A stretch of DNA of 64,000 bases from JBEBVQ01 sp037190845 (GCA_037190845.1 JBBCJI010000024.1:62001-126000), one strand, 5' to 3'. Positions 1-8,899 are shown, counted from the first letter of the stretch. The notes: a model not told the origin generated them from the letters alone. A program made the numbers and translations.

Positions 1-3000
1 CCAAAGTGCAGGCGCAGCGGAAACATGCCGTAGAAGCGCTGTCTGCCATGCAGTCGCAGGTAGATGCACTGGTCAGCAGGATCAAAAATACGAAGGCCGA
101 TTCACTGGATGAGCTCGTGCACCTGCTTGCTGATACCCGGCGGATGCAGGGGGCTGTAATAGACCTGCTGAATATAAAATATGTAGATCCGGAGGCCGTG
201 CAATCGCTGAAGGATACGTTACAGCAGTATAATCTTTCCGTATCTCAGGACACGGTGGATTTTTTGCTGAAGGATGAAGCATTGCTGCCTTATGAGCAGA
301 AGGTTGCCGTGCAGAAAGATAAGGTGGCAGGGGTTACGAAGGTGATCGATGCCCAGGAGATCGATCAGGCGATGAAGGAGATTGCCGCCGAGCTGGAGCT
401 GCTGGTGGATATGCTGAGCGGTCTTAAGATCGAAGACACTACGGAAACCACAAGGATCATCGAAAAGATATCGCTGATCTTTGCTTCGCTGAATGAGGTG
501 CGGGCAGATCTGGTAAGGGTTACCGGCGCCTTGCAGACCAAAGAGGCGACAGGCATCTTCCATGCGCAGATCACGCTGCTGGAACAGAGTATCATCAATT
601 TCCTTGACCTTTCCGATACCCCGGAAAAATGCGAGGATTATCATACCCGGATCAGCATCCAGATAGAAGAGCTGGAAAGCCGGTTTGCCGATTTCGAGGA
701 ATTCGTGCTCCGGATCGCCGACAAGCGGGATGAAGCTGCCCGGGCGTTCAACGGCAAGAAGGAGCTGCTCATTGAACAGATCAACAAGCGTACCACCTCG
801 TTGGAGCAGATCGGCCTGCGGATCCTAAAAAATGTAGAGAACAAAGCACAAACGATGACTTCGCGGGAAAGTCTGTATGCTTTCTTCTCTGCGGATATGA
901 TGATCGACAAGGTGCGCAGCTTAGTCAATGATCTGCGGGAAGCCGGGGATGTAGCCAAGGCAGAAAACCTGGACAACCTGCTGAAGGTAGCCCAGGAAGA
1001 TGCATTACGCCAGCTCAAAGACCGGACGGAGCTGTTCGTGGATGGCCATAATGTCATTGCTCTTGGTGCGTATAAGTTTATTGTCAACAAACAGGTGCTA
1101 AGCCTGACGATCATCCGCAAAGACCATAAGCTCTATTATCATCTGATAGGCACCAGCTTTTATAAGGAAGTGACGGAGGCGGAACTGTATCGCTACCGTC
1201 ATGTATGGGAGCAGGAGCTGGTTTCGGAGACCCCGGCTATCTACCGCGGGGAGTATCTTGCCTATCAGGCTTTTCTTGCCGGTTTGTCGCAGGATAAACA
1301 ATGGGACTTTGCAGCGTTTATCAACGAGCAGGTGGAGCGTGATTATGCAGGCGGATATCTGAAAGGTGTGCACAATCAGGATGCACTGCATATATACCAG
1401 TACCTGCTTCGCCTGAAGGAGTCATTGGGCATACTGCGCTATGCGCCGGATGTGCGCGTGCCCGCACAACTGTTCTGGTTCGGGTTGGAAGAAGAGAGTA
1501 AAAACAGGCTGTTGCAGTTGATCAAGGCTGCCTATGCGATCCAGCAGAGCTTCCCGGGTAATAAGGATTTTGAATTCATGGAGCAGGAAATTGCCGGCCG
1601 GTATCAGTCTGCCGGGCTTGCGTATGCGCAGGTGGATGCCGGGCTTGTGGCTCGCTACCTGTACGATGAGTTTTCCGTGGCCCGCCATTTTACATGCAGC
1701 CAGCAGGCGAAGCAGATCCGGAAGGATTTTCAGGAGTTTTTAAGACAGCAGCACCGGGCCGATCTCTTTATGGAGGAAACGGGTAATGCCGGTTTTACAG
1801 TACAGGAGCGTTTTTATCTGATCCAGCACTGGCTGCAGGCTTATCTGAATTCCCACCCGGGAAAGTATGATCCGCGCTATCTGGATGAAGCGGTATGTCT
1901 GTTGCTCTTCCCGGATCACGGGTATAAAGAGCGTACGGCATCGGATTATATACTGGTGGCGGAACTGAAGGGCACGCACAGCGTGATCCATGATCAGCAG
2001 TACACCCTGTATTATCATTCTTTCATGGAGAAGATGCGGGCTTATATGCAGGATACGGCGCCGGCCTTTAAGGCTTTTAATGCCCGCAAGGAGGAGCTGG
2101 CGAACAGCTACAGGCATGCCTTGAAGATTAATGAGTTTGAACCTAAGGTGCTGAGTTCCTTTGTGCGGAACCGGTTGATCAACGAAGTCTATTTCCCGCT
2201 GATCGGCGCCAACCTGGCGAAGCAGATCGGAGCGGCGGGCGACGATAAGCGTACGGCCAGAATGGGTATGCTGTTGCTGGTATCGCCGCCGGGGTATGGT
2301 AAGACCACTTTGATGGAATACCTCGCGAGAACCATGGGGCTGCATTTTGTAAAGATCAACGGACCTACGATCGGAAATGTCATTACCTCGATCGATCCGG
2401 TAGAAGCAACGACCTCCGGCGCGAGGGAGGAGTTGAAGAAGATCAACCTTGCGCTGGAGATGGCGGATAACGTAATGCTGTACATTGATGATATCCAGCA
2501 TTGCAGCGCGGCCTTTTTGCAGAAGTTCATCTCTCTGGCAGACGGGCAACGTAAGATGGACGGCATCTTTGAAGGGGAAAGCAAGACGTATGATCTGCGG
2601 GGCAAGCGCTTTTGCGTGGTCATGGCGGGGAACCCTTATACAGAAAGCGGCGAGCAGTTTAAGATCCCGGACATGCTGGCCAACCGGTCGGATGTATATA
2701 ACCTCGGCGATGTGATCGGCAATTCGGGGCATCTGTTCCGGCTGAGCCTGATCGAGAATGCCGTTCAGGAAAACCGTTATCTGCAGCAGATTGCCAACAG
2801 GAGCTTTGAGGATCTCTATAAGCTGATCACGTATATCGAAACCCAGTCGGACATGCTGCCCGAACTGGAAGGCAACCACAGCAGTCAGGAGGTGGATGAT
2901 GCGATTGCCGTGCTGAAAAACATCATGTGGATCAGGGATGTAGTGATCCGGGTCAACCAGCAGTATATTGCCAGTGCGGCGATGAAGGATGCGTACCGGA

Positions 3001-3350
3001 CGGAACCTGCCTTTAAGCTTCAGGGCTCGTACCGGAATATGAATAAAATGGTGGGCAAGATTGTACCGCTCATGAATCTGGACGAGGTGAAGACGCTGAT
3101 CCTTTCGCATTACGAAGGCGAAGCCCAGACGCTGACGTCTGATGCGGAAGCCAATTTGCTGAAACTGAAAGAGCTGGCGGGGCTGATTACAGAAGACGAG
3201 TCAGCACGCTGGGCGCAGATCCAGACCATCTTCCGGCAGAATAATAAATTTGGAGGGCTTGATCAGTCGGACGTGTCGGGGCAGATGCTGATACAGTTGC
3301 ATTCGTTTAATGAGCATCTGGAAATGATCGCGAAGGCTTTGAGGAAGTAG
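1..3350 (+). CDS. DUF3686/AAA ATPase ('DNA repair ATPase'), 5' end outside window
   Basis: About 1115 residues are visible and the frame is open to the left edge, so the true start is probably upstream; the GTG at position 6 is only the first possible start inside the window. The first ~340 residues are rich in Glu, Lys, Leu and charged heptads, as in a coiled coil. The middle matches what I remember of DUF3686, a domain found with AAA ATPases and labelled 'ATPase involved in DNA repair' (memory, not a search). The AAA module lies near residues 750-900: Walker A SPPGYGKTT near residue 758 and Walker B-like YIDDIQ. Function in the cell is not established; 'repair' is a database label. The last ~115 bp of this gene recur three times downstream as decayed copies. 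GC is clearly higher than in the DNA just after its stop. Confidence 0.82.
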   Translation, partial: KVQAQRKHAVEALSAMQSQVDALVSRIKNTKADSLDELVHLLADTRRMQGAVIDLLNIKYVDPEAVQSLKDTLQQYNLSVSQDTVDFLLKDEALLPYEQKVAVQKDKVAGVTKVIDAQEIDQAMKEIAAELELLVDMLSGLKIEDTTETTRIIEKISLIFASLNEVRADLVRVTGALQTKEATGIFHAQITLLEQSIINFLDLSDTPEKCEDYHTRISIQIEELESRFADFEEFVLRIADKRDEAARAFNGKKELLIEQINKRTTSLEQIGLRILKNVENKAQTMTSRESLYAFFSADMMIDKVRSLVNDLREAGDVAKAENLDNLLKVAQEDALRQLKDRTELFVDGHNVIALGAYKFIVNKQVLSLTIIRKDHKLYYHLIGTSFYKEVTEAELYRYRHVWEQELVSETPAIYRGEYLAYQAFLAGLSQDKQWDFAAFINEQVERDYAGGYLKGVHNQDALHIYQYLLRLKESLGILRYAPDVRVPAQLFWFGLEEESKNRLLQLIKAAYAIQQSFPGNKDFEFMEQEIAGRYQSAGLAYAQVDAGLVARYLYDEFSVARHFTCSQQAKQIRKDFQEFLRQQHRADLFMEETGNAGFTVQERFYLIQHWLQAYLNSHPGKYDPRYLDEAVCLLLFPDHGYKERTASDYILVAELKGTHSVIHDQQYTLYYHSFMEKMRAYMQDTAPAFKAFNARKEELANSYRHALKINEFEPKVLSSFVRNRLINEVYFPLIGANLAKQIGAAGDDKRTARMGMLLLVSPPGYGKTTLMEYLARTMGLHFVKINGPTIGNVITSIDPVEATTSGAREELKKINLALEMADNVMLYIDDIQHCSAAFLQKFISLADGQRKMDGIFEGESKTYDLRGKRFCVVMAGNPYTESGEQFKIPDMLANRSDVYNLGDVIGNSGHLFRLSLIENAVQENRYLQQIANRSFEDLYKLITYIETQSDMLPELEGNHSSQEVDDAIAVLKNIMWIRDVVIRVNQQYIASAAMKDAYRTEPAFKLQGSYRNMNKMVGKIVPLMNLDEVKTLILSHYEGEAQTLTSDAEANLLKLKELAGLITEDESARWAQIQTIFRQNNKFGGLDQSDVSGQMLIQLHSFNEHLEMIAKALRK

Positions 3351-3405
3351 TAAATCCACTATTTTCTACTGTCTGAAATATGTGGTACTTAGAATCCTTT
3401 TCAGC

Positions 3406-5307
3406 TTAAAATAGTTTATTAATTTCGATAAACATTTTTTCAAAATTATCTAATGTTGAGGCTGAAAAAAATGTCTTGTCTACGCCTAATTGGTTTAACT
3501 TATTTGCTGGTCTGTAATGATTAAATCTATCCTTACCAATTACTTTGTTTATTTGTTTTAGTATGGTATCAATGCTTGTATCAAGGTCTGTGACCTTTAT
3601 TTCCGCAAACTCTTTGTCAAACGCAAGGTTAAATAGTTTTAGATATTCTTCTTTTGTAAACAGGTCTTCGATGTCAGCCGTTTTTGAGCCGTTATTGGAA
3701 AATTCATCAAAGAATCTGATGTTTTTGTCCTTGATTATTTTGTGACGAATTAAATCTTCAACTCTTTGCTTGCCCTTTTGATCAGTGAACGTATCAAGTA
3801 GGCAAACAACATTCAATTTTTGGCCTCTAAGTAGTGAGATAAAAGTGGTAACCTTATCTAAACCTCCAACAGGAACGATTGTAATATTGTCCTTTAATTT
3901 ACCCCGTTTTTCTATTTCAAGAATATTTGAAAGAACCGTTAAGTAAAGTAGATCCGCTGGACCCTCTACTAATAAATTGTGTTTTGAAATAAATAGATTT
4001 TGTGCAATGTCATATCCTAATGCAGCTTGTAAGGGGAATAAAGTATCTGGGTCTTTTTCTTGAATTGTATCTGAAATAATTGTTCCTTCATCAGTTTCAA
4101 GGCAAGTACGTACTCTATTTAATTTCTCTGACTCTACCATGAAAGGGGAATGAGTTGTATAGATGATTTGATATTTTTTTGAAAGATCTTCAATGAAACG
4201 AATTAGGTCGCTCTGTGCAGAAGCATGAAGATTTAACCCCGGCTCATCTAGTAGCAAAATGTAATCAGAATTTTTGTCTGCTTGAATTTTGCTAAACCAA
4301 ATAATAAAGGAAAAAAACCAGTTAAAACCTTTGCTTCTTCTGTCAAGTGGAAGAGATATTTTGTGCCTTTGGCTTCTAACGCGAATGTCAAGATACTTTT
4401 GATTGTTTTTGTCTTGAATACGAAACTCAATGTCTAAATTCTTGTTAGTTGACCAATATTTAAAAATTTCGTTAGTAATCTTGTTTGAGGAAGCCTCAAG
4501 TAAAGCCACAAATCTTTCATAGTCGCTTGAATTAATGATTTCATCTGGTTTAATCCTTGCTAATTCGAATAATGCTTTAGCAGTTTTGGATTTCTCATCA
4601 TTAGTGCCATTGTTAAGTTCATTTATATCGATTTTCCCCCCTAAATGATAATAATCGTCAAAGTACCAAAACTTAGGCATGTTCGGCTGAACCCAATTAC
4701 GGAATATGTGATATCCTAAAGGATTTTGCCAGTTTGTTTTTGCGGCAGCATCTACTAACTTCTTTACTTCTGTCTTTAATGCTGTCAAATCTGTGTCACC
4801 TTCTAATTGAGGTATTGCTTCAAGTTCAGAAAGTGAATTCAATTTGTTTATTACCTCTCTGGTTTCCTTTGTTAACACTAATGACTGAATTTTAGCGTCT
4901 AAATATTTTTTTTGGTTAGCTCCAATGCCAGTAACTGTGTTGCCTTCTTTATAATGATAGTTGTAAGTAAATTCTTTTGTTGTAAAAACACCTTTTCCGA
5001 ATTCTGTGTCAATTTGCGAGAGAAGTTCGGTGCTAATTTCATAAGTACAATTAAGTATTTCCACATCTTCATCACTATTTTCAAAATCGACCAATTCATT
5101 CCTTGGAAAGTCTTGAGTTCTGTCAAACTTGAAATCTGCATCGTCTGTGAAATAATTTGTCTTAGCAAGTGCTTGCAAAAAGCTGGTTTTACCTGATTCA
5201 TTCATTCCGACAATTGTAGTAATTGAAGGTTCAATTTCTACACTTTGAGGTTTTTGGATGCTTTTGTACTTATTTAACGTAGCATTTTTAAGTTTAATAT
5301 TCATCAC
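3406..5307 (-). CDS. OLD-family-like AAA ATPase with C-terminal TOPRIM-type domain
   Basis: A 633-residue protein with an ABC/SMC-type ATPase head: Walker A GMNESGKTS near residue 34, a signature-like RRSKGF segment near residue 327, Walker B ILLLDEPGLNLH near 350 and the His-loop TTHSPF near 384. It is followed by a TOPRIM-like region that starts with LLVEGPADLLYL near residue 447 and has an acidic CLLDTFTD strand. This order is that of OLD (overcoming lysogenization defect) nucleases, ATP-dependent nucleases often found in phage-defence loci. No UvrD-type helicase (GajB) is adjacent, so a Gabija assignment is not supported; a stand-alone class 1 OLD is likelier. The gene is AT-rich and starts 175 bp after the membrane-protein gene on the same strand. 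Defence is an inference from family and location. Confidence 0.8.
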   Translation of the reverse strand: MMNIKLKNATLNKYKSIQKPQSVEIEPSITTIVGMNESGKTSFLQALAKTNYFTDDADFKFDRTQDFPRNELVDFENSDEDVEILNCTYEISTELLSQIDTEFGKGVFTTKEFTYNYHYKEGNTVTGIGANQKKYLDAKIQSLVLTKETREVINKLNSLSELEAIPQLEGDTDLTALKTEVKKLVDAAAKTNWQNPLGYHIFRNWVQPNMPKFWYFDDYYHLGGKIDINELNNGTNDEKSKTAKALFELARIKPDEIINSSDYERFVALLEASSNKITNEIFKYWSTNKNLDIEFRIQDKNNQKYLDIRVRSQRHKISLPLDRRSKGFNWFFSFIIWFSKIQADKNSDYILLLDEPGLNLHASAQSDLIRFIEDLSKKYQIIYTTHSPFMVESEKLNRVRTCLETDEGTIISDTIQEKDPDTLFPLQAALGYDIAQNLFISKHNLLVEGPADLLYLTVLSNILEIEKRGKLKDNITIVPVGGLDKVTTFISLLRGQKLNVVCLLDTFTDQKGKQRVEDLIRHKIIKDKNIRFFDEFSNNGSKTADIEDLFTKEEYLKLFNLAFDKEFAEIKVTDLDTSIDTILKQINKVIGKDRFNHYRPANKLNQLGVDKTFFSASTLDNFEKMFIEINKLF

Positions 5308-5440
5308 TCTTCGTTTTCGTAGTTATTTGAATTATTGTCTGATAGTATTACCACTAAAGGCTTGGGTATTACCGAAGACGGAGTTCAATACAAAGCTCAA
5401 TCTTAGAATCGAAATTCAACTTTGGACAAATGCCCAATCG

Positions 5441-5476
5441 AAGTTCTTCTGCCCACTTTGGGTAATACCATGTTAG
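5441..5476 (-). repeat. Post-stop shared motif, copy 1
   Basis: On the minus strand, starting 7 bases after the stop of the membrane-protein gene, the sequence runs CTAACA-nn-GTAT-n-ACC then AAAG/GGGC and a purine-rich stretch. It aligns well with 10173-10210 and more loosely with 12268-12299, which also sit just after stops of minus-strand genes. It may be a recombination site of gene cassettes or a shared 3' end. No canonical attC core was found. Confidence 0.35.
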
Positions 5477-5482
5477 GGGCTT

Positions 5483-6580
5483 CTATTTTCTGTGATATAC
5501 CGTCACCTTATTGTTTCTTAAAATCATTAAATAGTTTTTTACTTTGTAATCTTCCCCTTCTGCATTTTTAATTATTGCATCATAAGTATCATCTGTCAAT
5601 ACATTATAACCAATTCTGTCTTTACATTTTTGATAAACAGATTTCATAAATGACTTATTTGCGGCATTCCCAATTAAGTAAATAGTTTCATTTCCATGGT
5701 TAATCTTTTCAATGTTTTTTATATAAGTTTGTTCTCCTAGGTTGTTTACTTTGTATTGTTTACCAATAATTCTAATTGCAAATTTGCAATACTGTCCGTT
5801 AAAGTCATTTATTGAATCTTCTCGTAGTTTTCTATTTGCATAATTATTCAAATAGCTAATTAGCTGTTTGACTTCATTATATATTTTGTTAGCATCTCGT
5901 TTTTGAGCAAAAACTTTCTCTCCTAAAAATGTTAACTCTTGCACAAGTATTGGGTAGAATATTCCTGCTTTATCTATGTCGTGATATGTTTCAAATAGAG
6001 AGGCTATTTTATTATTATCCATCTTCTCTTTCATAAAATCTTGAACGAATTGATCAAGAATTTCTGATTTTTCGTGTTTCAGAAGATCATAACAAGCGTA
6101 TAAATCAAGCGATTCTCTCTGGTATTTGGCGATATATGATTTAGCTTTCCTTAAAAATGCGTAAGAAATAAATGCCAATGAAGCGTTAACAATGTTCTTG
6201 TTTTGATTATCACTCTTATGTAATCTAACTATTAGTTCACCATTTTTAATATAAGTCTCAGCATTTTGTTTTTCAACATCAACCCAAAAAATATTTATTT
6301 TATTAATGTCAATGTGTTTTACTTTTTTAGACACAGTTTTTAGATAGTCATTTACTTTCCCTTGAAGGTCATACTTTATATATGTTTTGTCAAATTTATT
6401 CGAAACGTAATTCGCGAATCTGGTAATTAATGCAACAAGTTTTTCAAACTTTTCTGGATTTTTGAGATAATAAATAAAAAGTGCAATCAATGCTACAGTT
6501 GAAACAGTCCACATAGAAATATGCAAGTTGAAGTTAAAATTTATGTCGTCAAAAAGGCTAAAACTTGTGTTCATTAGCAT
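5483..6580 (-). CDS. Unrecognised membrane-anchored protein
   Basis: About 365 residues. I start it at the ATG at 6580 (a second ATG at 6574 is equally possible), because the longer reading frame to 6622 lies inside the upstream gene. One clear membrane segment lies near residues 23-40 (WTVSTVALIALFIYYL), followed by a Lys/Asn-rich soluble part with no nucleotide-binding or nuclease motif I can see. It overlaps the end of the upstream small gene by about 20 bases, which suggests translational coupling, and the OLD-like ATPase gene follows on the same strand. Base composition is strongly AT-rich, unlike the core genes here, pointing to transfer. Function unknown; a partner in a defence unit is a guess from context. 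Confidence 0.7.
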   Translation of the reverse strand: MLMNTSFSLFDDINFNFNLHISMWTVSTVALIALFIYYLKNPEKFEKLVALITRFANYVSNKFDKTYIKYDLQGKVNDYLKTVSKKVKHIDINKINIFWVDVEKQNAETYIKNGELIVRLHKSDNQNKNIVNASLAFISYAFLRKAKSYIAKYQRESLDLYACYDLLKHEKSEILDQFVQDFMKEKMDNNKIASLFETYHDIDKAGIFYPILVQELTFLGEKVFAQKRDANKIYNEVKQLISYLNNYANRKLREDSINDFNGQYCKFAIRIIGKQYKVNNLGEQTYIKNIEKINHGNETIYLIGNAANKSFMKSVYQKCKDRIGYNVLTDDTYDAIIKNAEGEDYKVKNYLMILRNNKVTVYHRK

Positions 6581-6848
6581 ATTCTGTAAATAGTTTAATT
6601 GCTTCTGGGCTGTCACAAACAATTTTTATGTCACCTGATTCAGGAAAAATTGAATAGAGGTTTTCAAAGGTGATTACTTTCCCTGTGAATTTACATTTTA
6701 ATTTACCTTCATTTAATTTCTCTATCAGTCCTAAATTTTTGAGTAATTGATTTAGGTCTTCATCATGCACTGCGTTTAGGTTTCTTTTATTCATATCTCT
6801 GCCGTATGTAGTCTTCGTTTTTACTGGTAACTTGCATATACTTTCCAT
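6558..6848 (-). CDS. Small unrecognised protein upstream of membrane protein
   Basis: 96 residues from ATG 6848, or 78 from the ATG at 6794, which may be the real start because 6847-6895 forms a hairpin. The protein is soluble and basic at the N-terminus. The stretch KCKFTGKVITFENL with a later IVCDSPEAI has the spacing of a zinc ribbon (Cys-x2-Cys ... Cys-x2/3-Cys), but only one Cys of each pair is left, so it could be a degenerate ribbon. Its 3' end overlaps the start of the membrane-protein gene, so the two are probably co-translated. I do not recognise the family. Confidence 0.6.
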   Translation of the reverse strand: MESICKLPVKTKTTYGRDMNKRNLNAVHDEDLNQLLKNLGLIEKLNEGKLKCKFTGKVITFENLYSIFPESGDIKIVCDSPEAIKLFTEYANEHKF

Positions 6849-6895
6849 GAACCTTCGCTTACCCCGTTCATTTTTATGAATAGGCTAAGGTTCAT
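6847..6895. repeat. Imperfect 49-bp hairpin upstream of small gene
   Basis: The arms ATGAACCTT and AAGGTTCAT pair perfectly at the outside, with a further GC/TA-rich inner stem and a short ATGAA/TTCAT inner pair. It covers the first ATG of the small minus-strand gene. It could be a leader structure controlling that gene or the folded border of the mobile segment. Confidence 0.4.
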
Positions 6896-7218
6896 AGAGA
6901 GTTGTTTTTTGTACTTTACAAATATAAAATATTTTTACAAAGTTTAAAATGGAGATTAAATATTTTGTAAACTCTTTGTGTTTAAATGTGTGTTATTTCC
7001 GTAGTGGCTCCTATATCTCCTTTAACCCCGCTCAGTGTATTATGTAATTTATGTATTTATATCTTGAATGTAATCTCATTTTTATAATAATAACATTGAA
7101 TTTCAACAAGAAATATAGATAAATTTACTTGTTGGCATTATCTCCTTCCCCTAACTTCGTTACCAGTAAAATATCGCGAACCTTCAATCAATTCGTTGAA
7201 GCAATCGCTTTGAATCTC
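6896..7218. other. AT-rich stretch without a recognisable gene
   Basis: A very AT-rich region that holds the likely promoter zone of the minus-strand gene pair (tracts of A and T around 6905-6975, including a TACAAATATAAAATATTTT segment). No reading frame of convincing length or composition is present on either strand. Confidence 0.5.
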
Positions 7219-7331
7219 GTATAAAGAAACCTGAGAATTTCAACAGCAACGGGATAATAAGTAGATTGCCTGCGTTACGGCGCGGGCGTTCTCTTATTCG
7301 TTGCTGTGGGCTTCTCAGGGCCTCTTTATAC
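7219..7331. repeat. 113-bp imperfect palindrome
   Basis: GTATAAAG at 7219 pairs with CTTTATAC ending at 7331. The pairing continues inward through CTGAGAA/TTCTCAG and ACAGCAACG/CGTTGCTGT, so roughly 24 of the outer 31 positions pair, around a GC-rich centre. This is the form of a MITE or the fused ends of a lost mobile element. No clear target duplication flanks it. It lies at the border between the AT-rich block and the GC-richer HEPN gene. Confidence 0.5.
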
Positions 7332-7453
7332 AATAAGCAGAGCACCGCGCTTTTTTCATGCCTCAATATTCAGCATCGCAAAAAGCCGCTCCGGGTTCAT
7401 CGCCGATCTTCACATCAGACAGAAGGTGCGCCTATCGTTCACCTTGCTGAAAA

Positions 7454-8305
7454 ATGAAGATCATGGATGCCCCGATATACCCCGAACAGCAACAGCCTGC
7501 AGACGAGCTGAAGGAAACCCTTAACGCACTGCTCCGCATCGTACCCGCAGATATGGTGTTCTGCAAAGACGGCTGCCTGTATATCGTACCCGGCGCCACG
7601 GCCGTCCATAGTGTGCACGAGTACAAGGTCATGCTCGACGGCGCCGACTGGAATCGTACCGGCTATGTCTGGTCTTTATATGCGCTCGATGACATCCGCA
7701 GGGGCATAGACGAAGGGAGGCTGTTTTACAACACGGTGTTCGCCGCGCCCTGGCTGGTGTACGACAACGGCCGCTCGGCATTGCCGCTTCCCTTGCCCTT
7801 ACGCGTAGCACAAACGCAGCAGCACGGCAGCGAAACGTTTGTTTTCGGCTACCGTCAATCGCAGACGTTCTACCGGTGCGCGGCTTCGCTTGGTTCGGCC
7901 GAAGAATCGGGCGTGGCGGCGTTTATGCTGCACCAGTCGGTGGAGCTGCTGTTACGCGCCTTTATCATCGCCGTAACGGGTCAGGAGGTGAAAACGCATA
8001 CCCTGTCCGACCTGATGAAGCATACGCTCCGTTATGCGCCGGGACTGAAAGCCTGTCGTACCGCTTCGGGCACATCGGTCCACCATCTGCCGGACCGGCT
8101 GGAAAAGGCTTATGTCTGCGGTCGGTATTCGCCGCATTTCCAGATTGCGCCGGCAATACTGCCGGAACTGTACGAACAGGTTGGGTTATTACAGGAGGCA
8201 TTGAAAAAAACATTTGCCCGCCTGATGGAGGCGTATGGGCTTTGCGGCCGGCAGGAGGCTGCAGTGTTTCATAGATCGGAAGGGATGAAACGGATGTCTG
8301 CATAA
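7454..8305 (+). CDS. HEPN domain protein (full-length copy A)
   Basis: 283 residues. The C-terminal ~130 residues look like a HEPN domain: FMLHQSVELLLRAFI near residue 157, the HTLSDLMKH segment near 181, and EKAYVCGRYSPHF near 220, where the Arg-Tyr and His fit the R-x(n)-H pattern of HEPN proteins. The N-terminal ~150 residues do not show the GSxxxGxxxxxSDxD motif of minimal nucleotidyltransferases. HEPN proteins act as RNases or as antitoxin/NTase partners. A second copy of the C-terminal half lies at 15893-16273. Both copies are followed by related sequence, so this gene belongs to a duplicated block. Molecular function in this strain is inferred from the family only. Confidence 0.75.
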   Translation: MKIMDAPIYPEQQQPADELKETLNALLRIVPADMVFCKDGCLYIVPGATAVHSVHEYKVMLDGADWNRTGYVWSLYALDDIRRGIDEGRLFYNTVFAAPWLVYDNGRSALPLPLPLRVAQTQQHGSETFVFGYRQSQTFYRCAASLGSAEESGVAAFMLHQSVELLLRAFIIAVTGQEVKTHTLSDLMKHTLRYAPGLKACRTASGTSVHHLPDRLEKAYVCGRYSPHFQIAPAILPELYEQVGLLQEALKKTFARLMEAYGLCGRQEAAVFHRSEGMKRMSA

Positions 8306-8328
8306 AGCCGGGTGGGCAGGAATCCGGG

Positions 8329-8437
8329 CCATCTTCCGGCAGACAATAAGTTTCGAGGGCTTGATCAGTCGGGCGACTTGGGGGTAGATGCTGATAATAC
8401 CCAACTCGTTTAGCGAACATTCGGAAATGATCACGGG
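8329..8437 (+). pseudogene. Decayed copy 1 of the ATPase-gene 3' end
   Basis: This stretch follows 3231-3333 of the DUF3686 ATPase gene closely: CATCTTCCGGCAGA, then GAGGGCTTGATCAGTC, AGATGCTGATA, CTCGTTTA and GGAAATGATC in the same order and spacing. Small indels destroy the frame. It starts 24 bases after the HEPN stop. It has no start codon or N-terminal part and is a relic. Confidence 0.8.
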
Positions 8438-8514
8438 GTGGGTGACGAAGTTGTTGGCGAGTAAGATCAGCGGAACGTTATTGGAAGGGTGTAAAAGGTT
8501 TTCATCACTATGTG

Positions 8515-8553
8515 AATTATCAAAACTTTCATTTTTTGCAAGTTTTGATAATT
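8515..8553 (-). terminator. Perfect 14-bp-arm hairpin after orphan parD
   Basis: AATTATCAAAACTT at 8515-8528 is the exact reverse complement of 8540-8553, around an 11-base loop. It lies just downstream of the orphan parD on the minus strand, where it could stop transcription or mark the deletion point of parE. There is no strong U-tract. Confidence 0.45.
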
Positions 8554-8577
8554 TCAAAGCATATAGTATTTAGCCAT
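8554..8577 (-). pseudogene. parE: parE remnant (first five codons only)
   Basis: Downstream of parD copy A the toxin start is kept: ATG GCT AAA TAC TAT, encoding MAKYY as in the intact toxin at 16661. The sequence then diverges and reaches TGA two codons later. The toxin body has been deleted, leaving the antitoxin alone. Confidence 0.8.
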
Positions 8578-8821
8578 TTTTTTGCTTATCGGCTTTTAGC
8601 GCTGCCAAGTGCTTTTTTGCGTCGAAATTTTTGGCAATGCCGCTTTCAATTCCTACGTGAATTGCATTTTTCAAAATTTGGATTTTGTTTTCTTCTTCTT
8701 CTAAGAGTCGAAGGCCGGCTCTGATTACTTCGCTTGCATTTTTGTAACGTCCCTGAGACACGCTATTATCAACAAATTCTTCAAAATAGTTTCCAAGTGA
8801 TACGGATGTATTTCGTCCCAT
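8570..8821 (-). CDS. parD: Orphan ParD-like antitoxin (copy A)
   Basis: 83 residues, a ribbon-helix-helix antitoxin of the ParD/CopG type: N-terminal NTSVSLGNYFEEFV strand-helix, then RYKNASEVIRAGLRLLEE, the conserved second helix region. The C-terminal toxin-binding tail is rich in Lys and Ala. It differs from copy B (16654-16905) at only three positions (Val/Glu, Lys/Glu, Asp/Asn). Its toxin partner is reduced to five codons, so it could only serve as an anti-addiction antitoxin against the intact pair, or as a regulator. A perfect palindrome 20 bases upstream is the likely operator. Confidence 0.85.
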   Translation of the reverse strand: MGRNTSVSLGNYFEEFVDNSVSQGRYKNASEVIRAGLRLLEEEENKIQILKNAIHVGIESGIAKNFDAKKHLAALKADKQKNG

Positions 8822-8840
8822 GGTTTTGAATTTTTAATAA

Positions 8841-8861
8841 AGTTACCAATATTTGGTAACT
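8841..8861. promoter_or_regulatory. Palindromic operator upstream of parD copy A
   Basis: AGTTACCAA-TAT-TTGGTAACT is a perfect inverted repeat with 9-base arms, centred about 30 bases upstream of the parD start. ParD proteins autoregulate by binding such sites. The identical site precedes copy B. Confidence 0.65.
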
Positions 8862-8899
8862 CTGGTGCCGGTTTTGTGTTAAAGTTCATGCACACAGCA

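Noticed and set aside
3406..5307. Gabija system (GajA)
   Set aside because: The OLD-like protein fits in form, but no UvrD-like GajB gene is next to it.
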